From contig CBDIDH010000002.1 of NCBI GenBank assembly GCA_965277595.1, forward strand, positions 2,108,001-2,172,000: DNA of 64,000 nt. The letters run 5' to 3'. Positions 1 through 12,073 of the stretch are shown piece by piece. A program made the translations under genes and the position numbers. The notes beneath the pieces are model-generated. The model saw only the letters and a list, made by a program, of their open reading frames with translations. It had not been told where the DNA came from and made no database searches. This stretch comes from CBDIDH01 sp965277595 (GTDB lineage: Bacteria > Planctomycetota > Planctomycetia > Isosphaerales > Isosphaeraceae). The number at the start of each line of letters is the position of its first letter. Position 1 is the first letter of the stretch.

Positions 1-93
1 CGAGGGCGCGAAACGATCCAGGCCAGCAACGAACGGGCCATCTCAGGTCTCCTGGGGTCTCTCTCGGACAAGCAAGCTCCGAACGCCGCCTGA
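1..93 (+). CDS. Probable 3' end of an unidentified gene (partial)
   Basis: Frame 1 is open from the window edge for 30 codons and ends with TGA at 91-93; the visible C-terminus ends in LGSLSDKQAPNAA. Third codon positions are mostly G or C, as in the neighbouring genes, which favours real coding sequence. The fragment is too short to assign a family. It could also be a chance open frame in GC-rich DNA. Confidence 0.4.
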   Translation, partial: RGRETIQASNERAISGLLGSLSDKQAPNAA

Positions 94-548
94 CGACTCC
101 CGACAGGGGCGATTCCCGCTCAAAACAGGGCCGACGGGTCTTTTGGGGTCACGTCAACGGTGTGCGTGGGTTGGCCAATCCTCGGAGCAAGCGGGGTGCC
201 GCGAGGTCGCGGGCTTGATCCACTCAAAAAGTGCAAACGGTCCCCGTTCGACTCAAGTCTACACGCCTTCAGGCCGAACGTCGGATGCCCCAATTCATTT
301 TGTAAAAATTTCCCTAAAGTCCGCGCCGGGCTTGTTCAACTCCTTATTGTCAAGTTGACCTGACCTCGATTGTCAGACCGACAAAACGCGACTTGTTCGA
401 CAACGTAAAGATTGACCATGAGGACGCCTTTCGCAAGAAATCCGTGTCTCGGAATGGTTCCGGCGGGGCAAAGAGGGAGGGTTGGCGGGGTCCTGCTGTT
501 TGGAGGGATTGTGTCGGCGGGCTTTGCTCTGTGTGTTTCATGCTTGGG

Positions 549-670
549 AATGACCGATGACCAAGAACCGATGGCCAAAAAGGAAAAAGAGATACCTGTC
601 ACGGGCTTTAACCTTATTTTCGGTCTCTGGTCCCTGGTTTGGTCATCGGCCCTTGGTGATCGGTCCTTTT
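549..670. repeat. Palindromic heptamer repeat element 1
   Basis: The left arm (549-577) begins ATGACCGATGACCAAG and follows a 7-base period. The right arm (about 620-670) carries the inverse, with GGTCATCGG and GGTGATCGGTCC. The roughly 40 bases between the arms are unrelated to the centres of other copies. It lies upstream of leuS, in front of the terminator-like hairpin. Confidence 0.8.
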
Positions 671-760
671 CTCGCGGCGAAACGACCCGGAGATTGCCGC
701 CTTGAACGCTGGCGGGTGGGTGCAACGCGCGGTATTCTGAACGGATCATTGACCGGAGAG

Positions 761-788
761 GCCCTCGAACCCGCCGAGGGCTTTTTTT
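761..788 (+). terminator. Intrinsic-terminator-like hairpin before leuS
   Basis: The inverted repeat GCCCTCG/CGAGGGC (7-bp perfect stem, loop AACCCGC) is followed directly by seven T at 782-788. It is oriented with the plus strand and sits 91 bases upstream of leuS although no protein gene precedes it closely. It may end a small RNA or act as an attenuator of leuS; the sequence does not decide. Confidence 0.65.
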
Positions 789-878
789 GTCCGAGCGGAA
801 GACCGACCGACCCGAAGGTATGCGCAAGCGCAAGCGCAATCGCAAGCGGGGCCGGGGCGGTCGGGGAGTGTCCGTCTT

Positions 879-3647
<2,769 letters not shown>

Positions 3648-3658
3648 CGCCTCGGAAG

Positions 3659-3758
3659 ATGACCGATGACCGATGACCAATGGCCGAGGAATGCCTGGTA
3701 AAGCCTTTGCCCCGACTTCCGATCCTGGCTTTGGTCCTTGATCATCGGTCATCAGCCC
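3659..3758. repeat. Palindromic heptamer repeat element 2
   Basis: The left arm starts with three successive units, ATGACCG ATGACCG ATGACCA (3659-3679), and the right arm (3727-3758) contains GGTCCTTGATCATCGGTC. It fills the space between leuS and the Hsp70-like gene, which are both on the plus strand. Confidence 0.85.
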
Positions 3759-3839
3759 TTTTCTTTCCGGTTCACCGGTCGCGTCGGATAGAATGACAAG
3801 GAGGATCGGCACTGGCCAGGTGAAGGGGATCGACCGCGC

Positions 3840-6713
3840 ATGGCTCGCTCGCGTTTTATCGTGGGGATTGACCTGGGGACGACCAATTGCGCGGTCGCGT
3901 ACGTTGACACCAAGGGACGCGAGCGGCCGACGGCCGATATCCGGCTCTTTGAAATTCCGCAACTCGTCGCGCCGGGTGAGTCGGCCAGTCGATCGATGCT
4001 GCCGTCGTTCCTGTATCTGCCCGGTCCGCACGAACTTCCGCCCGATGCCGCCAAACTTCCCTGGGCGGAATCCGCCGACCGGATCGTCGGTGAATTCGCC
4101 CGAACGCAAGGGGCCAAGGTCACCGGCCACCTCGTCGCCAGCGCCAAGAGCTGGCTCTGTCATTCGGGGGTCGACCGCGAGGCCGAAATCCTCCCCTGGG
4201 GCGGACCACTGAACGCGCGGAAGGTTTCGCCGGTCGAGGCTTCGGCCGAATTTTTACGGCATCTGCGCGACGCCTGGAACTTCCAGATTGCCGGTGATGA
4301 CGCTTCAAAACGCCTGGAGACTCAAGAGGTCGTCCTGACCGTCCCCGCCTCGTTTGACGAGGCCGCGCGCGAGCTGACCGTCGACGCGGCCCGCCGCGCG
4401 GGGCTGGAGTCGCTGACCCTTCTGGAAGAGCCGCAGGCGGCCTTTTATTGCTGGATCGTCGGCCATCAGGAAGGCTGGCAAAAGGAGGTCCGCGCGGGCG
4501 AGTTGATCCTCGTCTGCGACATCGGCGGCGGAACGACCGACTTCAGCCTGATCACGGTCGTCGAGACGCCGACCGGACCCGGCTTTCGACGCGTCGCCGT
4601 CGGCGATCACCTGATGCTCGGTGGCGATAACATTGACCTCGCCCTCGCCCACAAGGTTGAGGCGAAGCTCAGCGCCTCGCGGCTCGATACCGAACAGTGG
4701 AGCGCCCTGCGCTATGCCTGCCGATCGGCCAAGGAGAAGCTACTCGGCGATTCGCCCCCCGACCGCTGGCCGGTCACGATCGCCGGGCGCGGGTCGCGAA
4801 TCATCGGGGGCAGTCTTCAATCCGAGCTGACCCGCGCGGAAGTGAACGAGGTCGTGCTCGACGGGTTCTTCCCGATCGTCGGTCGCGGAGACGATCCCTC
4901 TCGGGGCGCGAAGGCCGGTTTGCAAGAGTTCGGCTTGCCTTTCGTCACTGATCCGGCGATTCCGAAGCACCTCAGCGCCTTTCTCCGACGCCACCGGGCC
5001 GAGGTGATCGGTCCCGACTCTGCGACGCCCGACAATCAATGCCCCGCGCGGCCCGACGCGATCCTCTTCAACGGCGGTGCCCTGACGCCGAAGGTCGTCC
5101 GCGATCGCCTCGTCAAGGCCGTCGCCAGTTGGTTCCCCGACGACGCCAGCCCGGCCTACACGCCTCGGGTCCTGACGAACGTCTCGCTTGACCTCGCTGT
5201 TGCCTATGGCGCTGCGTATTACGGTGTCGTTCGCCGCGGCGGAGGCATTCGGATCGGCGGCGGCACGGCGCGTTCGTACTACGTTGGCTTTCAGTCGGAA
5301 CGCGACGGTCGGCCCTGGCTCTGCGTCGTTCCGCGCGATGCTCAGGAAGGCGATGAAATCCGGATCGACCACCGTGATTTTGACCTCTTGATGGGGCAGC
5401 CCGTCGCCTTTCCGCTCGCGAGTAGCTCGGTCCGCGCCGATGACCATCCCGGCGACCTCGTCGCCGCCGATCCCGACTCGATCCGCCCCTTGCCCCCCTT
5501 GCAAAGCCTGATGCGCGTCGGCCGCAAGGCAAAGGCCGAGCGCGTGCCCGTTCGCCTCGCGGCGCGGGTCACGGAGGTCGGAACGGTCGAGCTCTGGTGT
5601 CAGAGCCGGACCGACGACCGCCGCTGGCGGCTTCAGATCCAGCTTCGCGGCCCCGGCGGAAACGCGCCCGGCCCGCGCGGCCCCGTCGCTGGTGAAGAGG
5701 CCGACCGCGTCGTCATCGAACAGTCGGAGATTGACGCCGCCGTCTCGGCCATTCGAACGGCCTTTGGTGCCGGCCCGGTGGCCGAGGAGAAGAGCCCGGC
5801 TCGGCTCATCAAGCGGCTGGAAGAAACGCTCGACGTCCCCCGCGACCAGTGGCCGCCGTCGGCCCTGCGTGCCTTGTGGGAACCGCTCCGCGACCAGGCC
5901 GAGCAGCGTTATCGAGGGCCAAGGCATGAGTCGCGCTGGTATAACCTGGCGGGTTACTGCTTGCGGCCGGGCACAGGGTTTCCGCTCGACGAGGTGCGCA
6001 TCAAGGCGCTCTGGCCCGTCTTTCACCTCGGTGTGAAGCACGTTAAAGACCTGCAATGCTGGGCCGAGTGGTGGATCTTGTGGCGCCGGGTCTCGGCCGG
6101 GCTCTCGAAGCCACATCATGAAGAGATCGGCCGCCGCCTGACCCCGTTTCTCTTACCGCCGAAAGCCGGATCGGTCTCTTCCAAAAAAACAAACCGACCG
6201 AAACCCGAGCCTCACGAGATCGCCGAGATGTGGCGCTGCGTTTCGGCCCTGGAACGGCTCGGGGCCGAGTCGAAGGAAGCGCTCGGCGAGACCCTCGTCA
6301 AGGAACTGGCGCGGCCTAACCTGGCGCATCATGTCCTCTGGTGCCTCGGCCGGCTCGGGGCACGGGTTCCCCTTTACGGACCCGCCAACACGACCGTCCG
6401 CCGCGACCGGGCCGAAGCGTGGGTTCAATCACTTCTCGACCGCGAATACGCCCCCGGCCGGGAAACGGTCGACGCCGTCTTCGCGCTCTTGCAACTCGGT
6501 CGCGTCTCGGGCGACCGGACCGGCGACCTTGACCCCGAACTTCGCGCCCGTCTCGCGGATCGCCTCTCAAAACTTGGCGCGACCGACGACGAGGTCCGTT
6601 CCGTCCGCGAGTTCACCGAGCGCGAGGCCGCCGAGCAAGGCCAGGCTCTCGGCGACTCCTTGCCCGTCGGCCTCCGGCTCATCGGCGAGACCGAGACGGC
6701 TGGAATTTCATGA
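3840..6713 (+). CDS. Hsp70/DnaK-related protein with a DUF3731-like C-terminal region
   Basis: This is an actin-fold ATPase of the Hsp70 family, presumably a cytoplasmic chaperone or regulatory ATPase. The phosphate-1 motif is GIDLGTTN (residues 9-16), phosphate-2 is CDIGGGTTDF (about 226-235), and FNGGALTPKVVRD (about 410) corresponds to the adenosine region. It is 957 residues, far longer than DnaK (about 640), and lacks an obvious DnaK substrate-binding domain. From about residue 700 the sequence WYNLAGYCLRPG, then WAEWWILWRRVSAGLS, resembles the C-terminal domain of the DnaK-related DUF3731 proteins (family recalled, not searched). No DnaJ or GrpE gene is nearby. Its TGA stop is embedded in a heptamer repeat. 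Confidence 0.9.
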   Translation: MARSRFIVGIDLGTTNCAVAYVDTKGRERPTADIRLFEIPQLVAPGESASRSMLPSFLYLPGPHELPPDAAKLPWAESADRIVGEFARTQGAKVTGHLVASAKSWLCHSGVDREAEILPWGGPLNARKVSPVEASAEFLRHLRDAWNFQIAGDDASKRLETQEVVLTVPASFDEAARELTVDAARRAGLESLTLLEEPQAAFYCWIVGHQEGWQKEVRAGELILVCDIGGGTTDFSLITVVETPTGPGFRRVAVGDHLMLGGDNIDLALAHKVEAKLSASRLDTEQWSALRYACRSAKEKLLGDSPPDRWPVTIAGRGSRIIGGSLQSELTRAEVNEVVLDGFFPIVGRGDDPSRGAKAGLQEFGLPFVTDPAIPKHLSAFLRRHRAEVIGPDSATPDNQCPARPDAILFNGGALTPKVVRDRLVKAVASWFPDDASPAYTPRVLTNVSLDLAVAYGAAYYGVVRRGGGIRIGGGTARSYYVGFQSERDGRPWLCVVPRDAQEGDEIRIDHRDFDLLMGQPVAFPLASSSVRADDHPGDLVAADPDSIRPLPPLQSLMRVGRKAKAERVPVRLAARVTEVGTVELWCQSRTDDRRWRLQIQLRGPGGNAPGPRGPVAGEEADRVVIEQSEIDAAVSAIRTAFGAGPVAEEKSPARLIKRLEETLDVPRDQWPPSALRALWEPLRDQAEQRYRGPRHESRWYNLAGYCLRPGTGFPLDEVRIKALWPVFHLGVKHVKDLQCWAEWWILWRRVSAGLSKPHHEEIGRRLTPFLLPPKAGSVSSKKTNRPKPEPHEIAEMWRCVSALERLGAESKEALGETLVKELARPNLAHHVLWCLGRLGARVPLYGPANTTVRRDRAEAWVQSLLDREYAPGRETVDAVFALLQLGRVSGDRTGDLDPELRARLADRLSKLGATDDEVRSVREFTEREAAEQGQALGDSLPVGLRLIGETETAGIS

Positions 6714-6766
6714 CCGATGACCAATAGGAAAATTCAGATCGGTCATCGGTACTTGGTCATCAGTCC
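6710..6766. repeat. Palindromic heptamer repeat element 3, overlapping a stop codon
   Basis: ATGACCGATGACCAA begins at 6710, so the TGA stop of the Hsp70-like gene (6711-6713) is the first part of the repeat. The inverted right arm (6738-6766) contains GGTCATCGG and TTGGTCATC. The element lies between convergent genes. Confidence 0.85.
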
Positions 6767-6796
6767 TCAAGTCTTAGCCCACGCCGGTTTCCAGGC

Positions 6797-8860
6797 TCAC
6801 TTCCCATCGAGCGTGATCGTCTCGCTGCCGTCCTTGGAAACGTGGATGGGCACGTTCCAGACGAAGCTCTTGATCATGCAGAGCTTTGACCCCTCGCTGC
6901 AAATCAACGAAAGAACCGAGACCTTGAGGTCAACCGACTCGCCGTTCGCCAGGGCTTTCGTGAAGGGAACCTTGAGGCTGAACGTGGTCGCGGGGGGGTG
7001 AATGCGGGTGCCGGTCTCGGGAAGTTTGGAGGCGTCAATCAGGTCGGTCTGGTTGGGAGCCTCGACGACGATGGGCATCGTGCTCCCTTCCTCGGCGTTG
7101 AGGTGGTAGCCGAGCGGAATCGGCAAGGCCACCGAAAGCGTCAGCTCGCGACCAGGCTTGACCTCGACCTTGGCGACATCAATCTTTCGGGCGTTCGGAA
7201 ACGTTGGCTTGCGGGGGCGAGGGGCCGGAGGATTGAGGTCGGCAAGTTCGAGGGTGGAAACCGTCTGGGCCGTGAGGTCAACCGCGCGGATCTGGTGGTT
7301 ATTCGTGTCGGCGACGAAAAGCGTCTTGCTGGCGACGCTCAGGCCGCCCGGCTGAGAGAACTCGGCCGGAGTGTTCTTGTCGCCCCGGGCGCCGTTGCCC
7401 GCGAAGGTCGTGACCGTTCGGGTCTTCGGGTCGCAGACCTTGACCTTGTTGTTATAGGTGTCGGCGATGAAGAGACGGCCGTCGCCGAAGGCGAGGCCCA
7501 GGCAGTGCTGGAGCCGGACGGCCGGGCCTCGGCCGTCCTCGTCGCCAAAGGCGAAAAGGCCCTCGCCGACGATCGTCTGGACCAGGTTCTTGCCGCCGCC
7601 AAGACTGATCGCCCGGACGGCCGAGACCTCGGAATCGGCCACGAAGAGGTGAACGCCGTCAGTTGCCAGACCGCTCGGCTGCGCGAAATTCGCCGAGGCG
7701 ATCGGGCCGTCAAGAATATTCTCGACGCCGGTTCCAGCCCAGGGGACAATCTCGCCCGCCTCGGTGTCAAACCGCCAGATCTGGTGCGGACCGGCCATCG
7801 CCACGTATAGGATGCGGGCGTTCTCGGTGTGCGTGAGATCCCAGGGGCTATTCAATGGGGTCCGGTGCGCCGTGCCGGGGGCGTGCGTCCGGGCGACGCC
7901 TCGGGCAATCTCGCCCGTGCCGGCGACGGTCGTCACCGTCTTCTTCTTGAGGTCGATCGCGCGGATCGCGTGGTTCTCGGTGTCCGCGACGTAAAGGGTT
8001 TCACCAGCGAGGGTCATCCCTTGCGGACGGTGGAACTCCGCCTTGTCATAGCTGCCGTCGGTCATTCCGGTCGAGCCCGAGCCGATCAGAACCGGCTTCT
8101 TGCCGTTGAGCGTCGTCAACACAATGCGGTTGTGCCCCGTGTCGGCGATGAAGAGGCGGTCGCCCTCGGCATCGGCCAGTATCTTGCCGGGAAAGAGCAG
8201 GGGGGTGTTATCGGGCTTCTCGCTCTCGGCGGGAAACTTGAGCGGATTCTCGTCCAGCCCCTTGCCGCGAAACTCGGCGATCAATCGGGCGATCTCGCGG
8301 TCGAGGATCGCGTAATGTCCCTCGCCCGAGACCGAGCCGACAGGTTTGCCATTGGGGTCGAGGAGCATCAGCGTTGGCCACGACACAACCCCGAGCCGGT
8401 TCCAGATCACCTGCTCCGAGTCGTTGACGACCGGGTGCTTGATTCCGTATTCGCGAACCTTCTGGCGGACGTTCTTCGTGTCGCGCTCGGCGATGAACTT
8501 GGGCGAGTGAACGCCGATGACGACGAGCTGACCTTTGTATTTTTCTTCTAGTTTGGCCAGGTCGGGCAAGACGTGATGGCAATTGATGCAACAAAAGGTC
8601 CAGAAGTCGAGCAAGACAATCTTCCCGCGCAGGTCTTTCATCCGGATCGGCCCGGCGGTGTTGATCCAGTCGACCCCGCCGTCGAGCAGGTCGCCGACGA
8701 TCGGCTGATAGGCAACCGTCTGGACGCCCAGCGTCTCGGCCCGGCGCACCGGGCGATCCACGGTTTTGAGCCAGGTGAACGCCAGCGCCAGGGCGCCGGC
8801 AAGGACCAGGACGCCGGGGACCAACCGGTTGCGAATCCATGACTTCGGCTGAAGAGACAT
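6797..8860 (-). CDS. Membrane-anchored thioredoxin-like/NHL-repeat protein (NHLRC2-like)
   Basis: The 687-residue protein starts with a single hydrophobic segment (residues about 13-30) that should act as an uncleaved anchor or signal. A thioredoxin-like domain follows, with FWTFCCINCHH placing the redox motif CCINC at residues 90-94 and a cis-proline region WPTLMLL. Next comes an NHL beta-propeller with repeated motifs such as LFIADTGHNRI, LYVADTENHAI, LFIADTYNNKV and LFVADTNNHQI. A C-terminal beta-rich domain follows. This order and the CCINC motif match the NHLRC2 family (known from memory). The protein probably works outside the cytoplasmic membrane in thiol-disulfide chemistry, but its substrate is not known. 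Confidence 0.9.
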   Translation of the reverse strand: MSLQPKSWIRNRLVPGVLVLAGALALAFTWLKTVDRPVRRAETLGVQTVAYQPIVGDLLDGGVDWINTAGPIRMKDLRGKIVLLDFWTFCCINCHHVLPDLAKLEEKYKGQLVVIGVHSPKFIAERDTKNVRQKVREYGIKHPVVNDSEQVIWNRLGVVSWPTLMLLDPNGKPVGSVSGEGHYAILDREIARLIAEFRGKGLDENPLKFPAESEKPDNTPLLFPGKILADAEGDRLFIADTGHNRIVLTTLNGKKPVLIGSGSTGMTDGSYDKAEFHRPQGMTLAGETLYVADTENHAIRAIDLKKKTVTTVAGTGEIARGVARTHAPGTAHRTPLNSPWDLTHTENARILYVAMAGPHQIWRFDTEAGEIVPWAGTGVENILDGPIASANFAQPSGLATDGVHLFVADSEVSAVRAISLGGGKNLVQTIVGEGLFAFGDEDGRGPAVRLQHCLGLAFGDGRLFIADTYNNKVKVCDPKTRTVTTFAGNGARGDKNTPAEFSQPGGLSVASKTLFVADTNNHQIRAVDLTAQTVSTLELADLNPPAPRPRKPTFPNARKIDVAKVEVKPGRELTLSVALPIPLGYHLNAEEGSTMPIVVEAPNQTDLIDASKLPETGTRIHPPATTFSLKVPFTKALANGESVDLKVSVLSLICSEGSKLCMIKSFVWNVPIHVSKDGSETITLDGK

Positions 8861-9129
8861 GCCCAGTGACCCTCGTTGAAGCGAGCGAGTATGTCGGTCC
8901 GGGAGACGCGCCGCGGATCTTTCTCTTTGATTCTAACCACGCCGCGCGTCGAGGGCGTCGATTTTTTCTCGACGCGCCTCGGCCTTCGACGATTCCAGAG
9001 ACCCGAAGGCCAGGGCTTGACGACCGACCTTGACCATCCTGGCCGCAAGGGCTACGATAAACGCAAGGTGGTGTGTCCTTAGTAAGATACGTAAAGCCGT
9101 ACGCCATCAACAACCTGGGACGAACCGCA

Positions 9130-10290
9130 ATGGCCTATAGCACGGTGGTTACCCGGCACAAGACCCGGGAAGTCGGTGTTGGCGACCATGTTGTCGGCGG
9201 CGGCAACCCGATCTGGGTCCAGTCGATGACGACGACCAACACGTTCGACATTGAGGAAACCATCGCGCAAATTCTGCGCCTGGAAGAGGCCGGTTGCGAG
9301 ATCGTCCGCGTCACCGTCCCCAAGAAAGAGGACGTTGAAGCCTGCCGGGTGATCCGGTCGCGGATCAAGATTCCGCTCATCGCCGACATTCATTACGACT
9401 ACCGGATGGCCCTCGCCTGCCTCGACGCCACCACCGACGACGGCCGACCCGCCGTGGACAAGATCCGGATCAATCCGGGCAACATCGGCGGCGACGACCG
9501 GTTCAAGGAAGTCGTGCGCAAGGCGCGCGACAAGGGAATCCCGATGCGCATCGGCGTCAATTCGGGAAGTCTCGAAAAAGACCTGATCGAGAAGTACGGC
9601 TTCCCCTGTCCCGAGGCAATGGTCGAGAGTGCTCTCCGCTACATCGAGATGGCCGAGGCGCTTGGCTACAATAAGATGATCGTCTCGTTGAAGGCCAGCC
9701 ACGTGCCGACGGCTGTTGAGTGCTACACGCAGTACGCCGCGCAGTGCGACTATCCAACCCACGTCGGCATCACCGAGGCGGGTTCGAAGGACTACGGGAC
9801 GCTCAAGAGCGCCGCGGGAATCGGGGCGATTGTCCTGCGAGGGATCGGCGATACGATCCGGGTTTCCTTGCTGGGTGACCCGGTTCCCGAGATCGCCGCC
9901 GGGTTTGATATCTTGCGAGCCTGCGACCGACGGGTCACGAAGCCCGAGGTTGTCGCCTGCCCGACCTGCGGCCGGCTCGACATCGACCTTGAGCGGATCG
10001 TCGCCGAGGTTGAGGCGAAGATGGCCAAGCTCACGAACCCCCTGCGCATCAGTATTCTCGGCTGCCTCGTCAATGGCTTCGGCGAGGCCAAGGAGGCTGA
10101 CCTGGGCATTGCCGCCGGCGCGGGCAAGGGAATCATCTTCAAGAAAGGCGTGCCGATCCGACACGTCAAGGAAGCGGAGATGGTCGCCGCCTTGCTTGAA
10201 GAAGTCGAGCGATTCGACGAGGACACTCCCGCGCTGAAGTCGCATCAGGAGAAGGAAAAGAAGAAGTCCGCCCTGACCGTCTTGAATTGA
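9130..10290 (+). CDS. ispG: 4-hydroxy-3-methylbut-2-enyl diphosphate synthase (flavodoxin/ferredoxin)
   Basis: IspG (GcpE) makes HMBPP from methylerythritol cyclodiphosphate in the MEP isoprenoid pathway and uses a [4Fe-4S] cluster. The N-terminal TIM-barrel signatures are IWVQSMTTTNTFD, PLIADIHYDY and RINPGNIG, and GVNSGSLEKDL is present. The cluster ligands are Cys277 and Cys280 (CPTC) and Cys312, with Glu319 in CLVNGFGE, where most homologues have NGPGE. The ATG at 9130 (386 residues) gives a typical N-terminus; an in-frame GTG at 9073 with AAGGTGG just upstream would add 19 residues and cannot be excluded. The gene is divergent from the NHL gene. Confidence 0.96.
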   Translation: MAYSTVVTRHKTREVGVGDHVVGGGNPIWVQSMTTTNTFDIEETIAQILRLEEAGCEIVRVTVPKKEDVEACRVIRSRIKIPLIADIHYDYRMALACLDATTDDGRPAVDKIRINPGNIGGDDRFKEVVRKARDKGIPMRIGVNSGSLEKDLIEKYGFPCPEAMVESALRYIEMAEALGYNKMIVSLKASHVPTAVECYTQYAAQCDYPTHVGITEAGSKDYGTLKSAAGIGAIVLRGIGDTIRVSLLGDPVPEIAAGFDILRACDRRVTKPEVVACPTCGRLDIDLERIVAEVEAKMAKLTNPLRISILGCLVNGFGEAKEADLGIAAGAGKGIIFKKGVPIRHVKEAEMVAALLEEVERFDEDTPALKSHQEKEKKKSALTVLN

Positions 10291-10345
10291 ACGGATCGAG
10301 CACGCGTGTCGCAACGCCGGGACTTGCGTCCTGGCCCAACCTTGC

Positions 10346-10416
10346 CATGACCGATGGCCAAGTACCGATGACCGACCGAGATAATGAAAATCTTCGGTCA
10401 TTGGTCATCGGGCCTA
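10346..10416. repeat. Palindromic heptamer repeat element 4
   Basis: The left arm is ATGACCGATGGCCAAGTACC (from 10347) and the right arm (10393-10415) carries TTCGGTCATTGGTCATCGGG. It lies between ispG and the SGNH hydrolase gene, both on the plus strand. Confidence 0.85.
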
Positions 10417-10464
10417 AAAACCCTCGCTCCCGACGCATCTCTCCGCAACGCTAGAGGTCTCCGC

Positions 10465-11448
10465 ATGCGTCCTGTTCTGGCCCTGACATTGCTGATCCTC
10501 CACGCTGGCCTCTCGGTCGCGGCGGAACCAACTCCAGCGCCCCTGTCGGGGGTTCGTCGGGTCGTCTTTCTCGGCGATAGCATCACCTATTCGGGTCAGT
10601 ACATCGAGGACATCGAGACCTATCTCAGACTCAAAGATCCCGCATTCAAGACCGAACTGCTTGACCTCGGCCTGCCCAGCGAGACGGTCTCGGGCCTCTC
10701 CGAGCCGGGGCACGCCGGGGGCCAGTTTCCGCGCCCCTGTCTGCTCGAACGGCTCGACCGCGTTCTGGAAAAGACCCGGCCCGACCTCCTGGTCGTCTGC
10801 TATGGCATGAACGACGGCATTTATTATCCCTTCGGCGAGGCAAGGTTTCAGGCGTTTCAGGACGGGATCAAACGCGTTCGCGAAAAGGCGTCGGCGGCCG
10901 GGGCAAAGGTGCTGCACGTCACCCCGCCGGTTTTTGACCCCCTTCCGCTCCGGGGCAAGACCCTGCCGGACGGGCTCAGCGAATACCCGAAGCCCTTTGA
11001 AGGCTATGACGCGGTCCTCGCTCGCTATTCCCGATGGCTCCTCGACCGGAAATCGAGCGATGGCTGGGACGTGGTCGACGCCCACGGCCCGATGGCTCGC
11101 TTTCTCGCGGCAAAGCGGAAGACCGAGCCGGGTTATGTGCTCGCGGGCGACGGTGTCCACTCGGGCGAGACAGGTCACTGGCTGATGGCCCGGGTCCTTC
11201 TAGAACACTGGGGCATTCCCTCGGCCGACCTCGACGCGGCGAAGGACGTGGAAACGGCCGTCGCTCCCTTTCCTGGCGGGCCGGTGGTCCTCAAGCTCGT
11301 CCGCGACCGGCAACGACTCCTCAAAGATGCCTGGCTCTCGGCCGTCGGCCACAAACGCCCCGGAATGAAGCCGGGCCTCTCCCTTGCCGATGCCGAACGC
11401 GAGGCCGTCGCGCTCGATGCTCGGATCAGGGCGAGCCTTGCCCGCTAA
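10465..11448 (+). CDS. Secreted SGNH/GDSL-family hydrolase
   Basis: This is a predicted extracytoplasmic esterase or acetylhydrolase of the SGNH superfamily. The start at ATG 10465 gives a clean signal peptide (residues 1-20, ending SVAA/EPT). Block I is VVFLGDSIT with the nucleophile Ser near residue 39, block III is CYGMNDG (about 111-117) and block V is GDGVHSGETGH (about 228-238) with the catalytic Asp/His pair. The length of 327 residues is normal. An upstream in-frame ATG at 10384 would add 27 residues without signal character and would lie within the repeat. The substrate is unknown; carbohydrate esters are plausible for this family. Confidence 0.85.
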   Translation: MRPVLALTLLILHAGLSVAAEPTPAPLSGVRRVVFLGDSITYSGQYIEDIETYLRLKDPAFKTELLDLGLPSETVSGLSEPGHAGGQFPRPCLLERLDRVLEKTRPDLLVVCYGMNDGIYYPFGEARFQAFQDGIKRVREKASAAGAKVLHVTPPVFDPLPLRGKTLPDGLSEYPKPFEGYDAVLARYSRWLLDRKSSDGWDVVDAHGPMARFLAAKRKTEPGYVLAGDGVHSGETGHWLMARVLLEHWGIPSADLDAAKDVETAVAPFPGGPVVLKLVRDRQRLLKDAWLSAVGHKRPGMKPGLSLADAEREAVALDARIRASLAR

Positions 11449-11594
11449 GAAATAGGCGAATCAAAATTCGGGCGGTCGAAAGACCACGTTCGGGGTGTTG
11501 CCGAGGGGCGACGTCGATCAACTTCGCTTTACAGTTCGGTTTTATCCTGCTATGAACCTTCATGGGACCATTCTCGGGATAGGAGACCGAACCG

Positions 11595-11798
11595 ATGGCG
11601 ATGTATTATCGATGCAAGGCGTGCGGCGGCGATCACCGTTCGCGCATCCAGATGCCGCGTGAGACCTTCGAGAGCCCGACGACGCAGATCGAGAAGAGCG
11701 CGGTGACCTGCCCGGCCTCGGGACGGGTGACGACCTGCGACAAGGTCGACATGTACTGGAAAGACGCCCAGCCGAGCGTCGCCGCCGCTCATTCGTGA
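11595..11798 (+). CDS. Small cysteine-rich protein, possible zinc ribbon
   Basis: This 67-residue protein has CKAC at residues 7-10 and two further cysteines at 39 (TCPASG) and 48, a spacing compatible with a small metal-binding ribbon. An AGGAGA ribosome-binding site lies 8 bases before the ATG, and a strong terminator follows the stop, so it looks like a genuine monocistronic gene. I do not recognise the family. Confidence 0.7.
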   Translation: MAMYYRCKACGGDHRSRIQMPRETFESPTTQIEKSAVTCPASGRVTTCDKVDMYWKDAQPSVAAAHS

Positions 11799-11830
11799 GC
11801 CATCAAGAACCCGATCGGCCCGATCAACCT

Positions 11831-11880
11831 GGAACCTCCGTCGCACTCGAAAGCGAGTTGCGGCGGAGGTTCTTTTTTTT
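11831..11880 (+). terminator. Strong intrinsic terminator
   Basis: GAACCTCCG (11832-11840) pairs with CGGAGGTTC (11864-11872), and the inner CTCG/CGAG stem closes an AAAG loop. Eight T follow at 11873-11880. It ends the small cysteine-rich gene. Confidence 0.9.
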
Positions 11881-12073
11881 CCAGGTCTTCATCACGCGGA
11901 AACCGGCCGATTGACCGGCGGAAGCGTCCCTTTTAGCATGTCGAGTACGAGTCCAAAGACGCGGCCGAGTCAAGGCCGCCGGGGCGGCGGCTTTCACGAC
12001 GTTCCCGGCTCCTGGAAAATCTGTTAAACCCCCCTCGATTTTCAACGCCAGATCGACCGGCGAAAAGGCTTTC

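Larger units (their letters stand above)
94..878. other. Long non-coding gap upstream of leuS
   Basis: This 785-base stretch has no convincing gene on either strand. It holds a palindromic heptamer repeat (549-670), an intrinsic-terminator-like hairpin (761-788) and a short run of GCGCAAGC-like direct repeats around 822-850. The open frames that cross it extend antisense or out of frame into leuS and have no family features. Confidence 0.6.
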
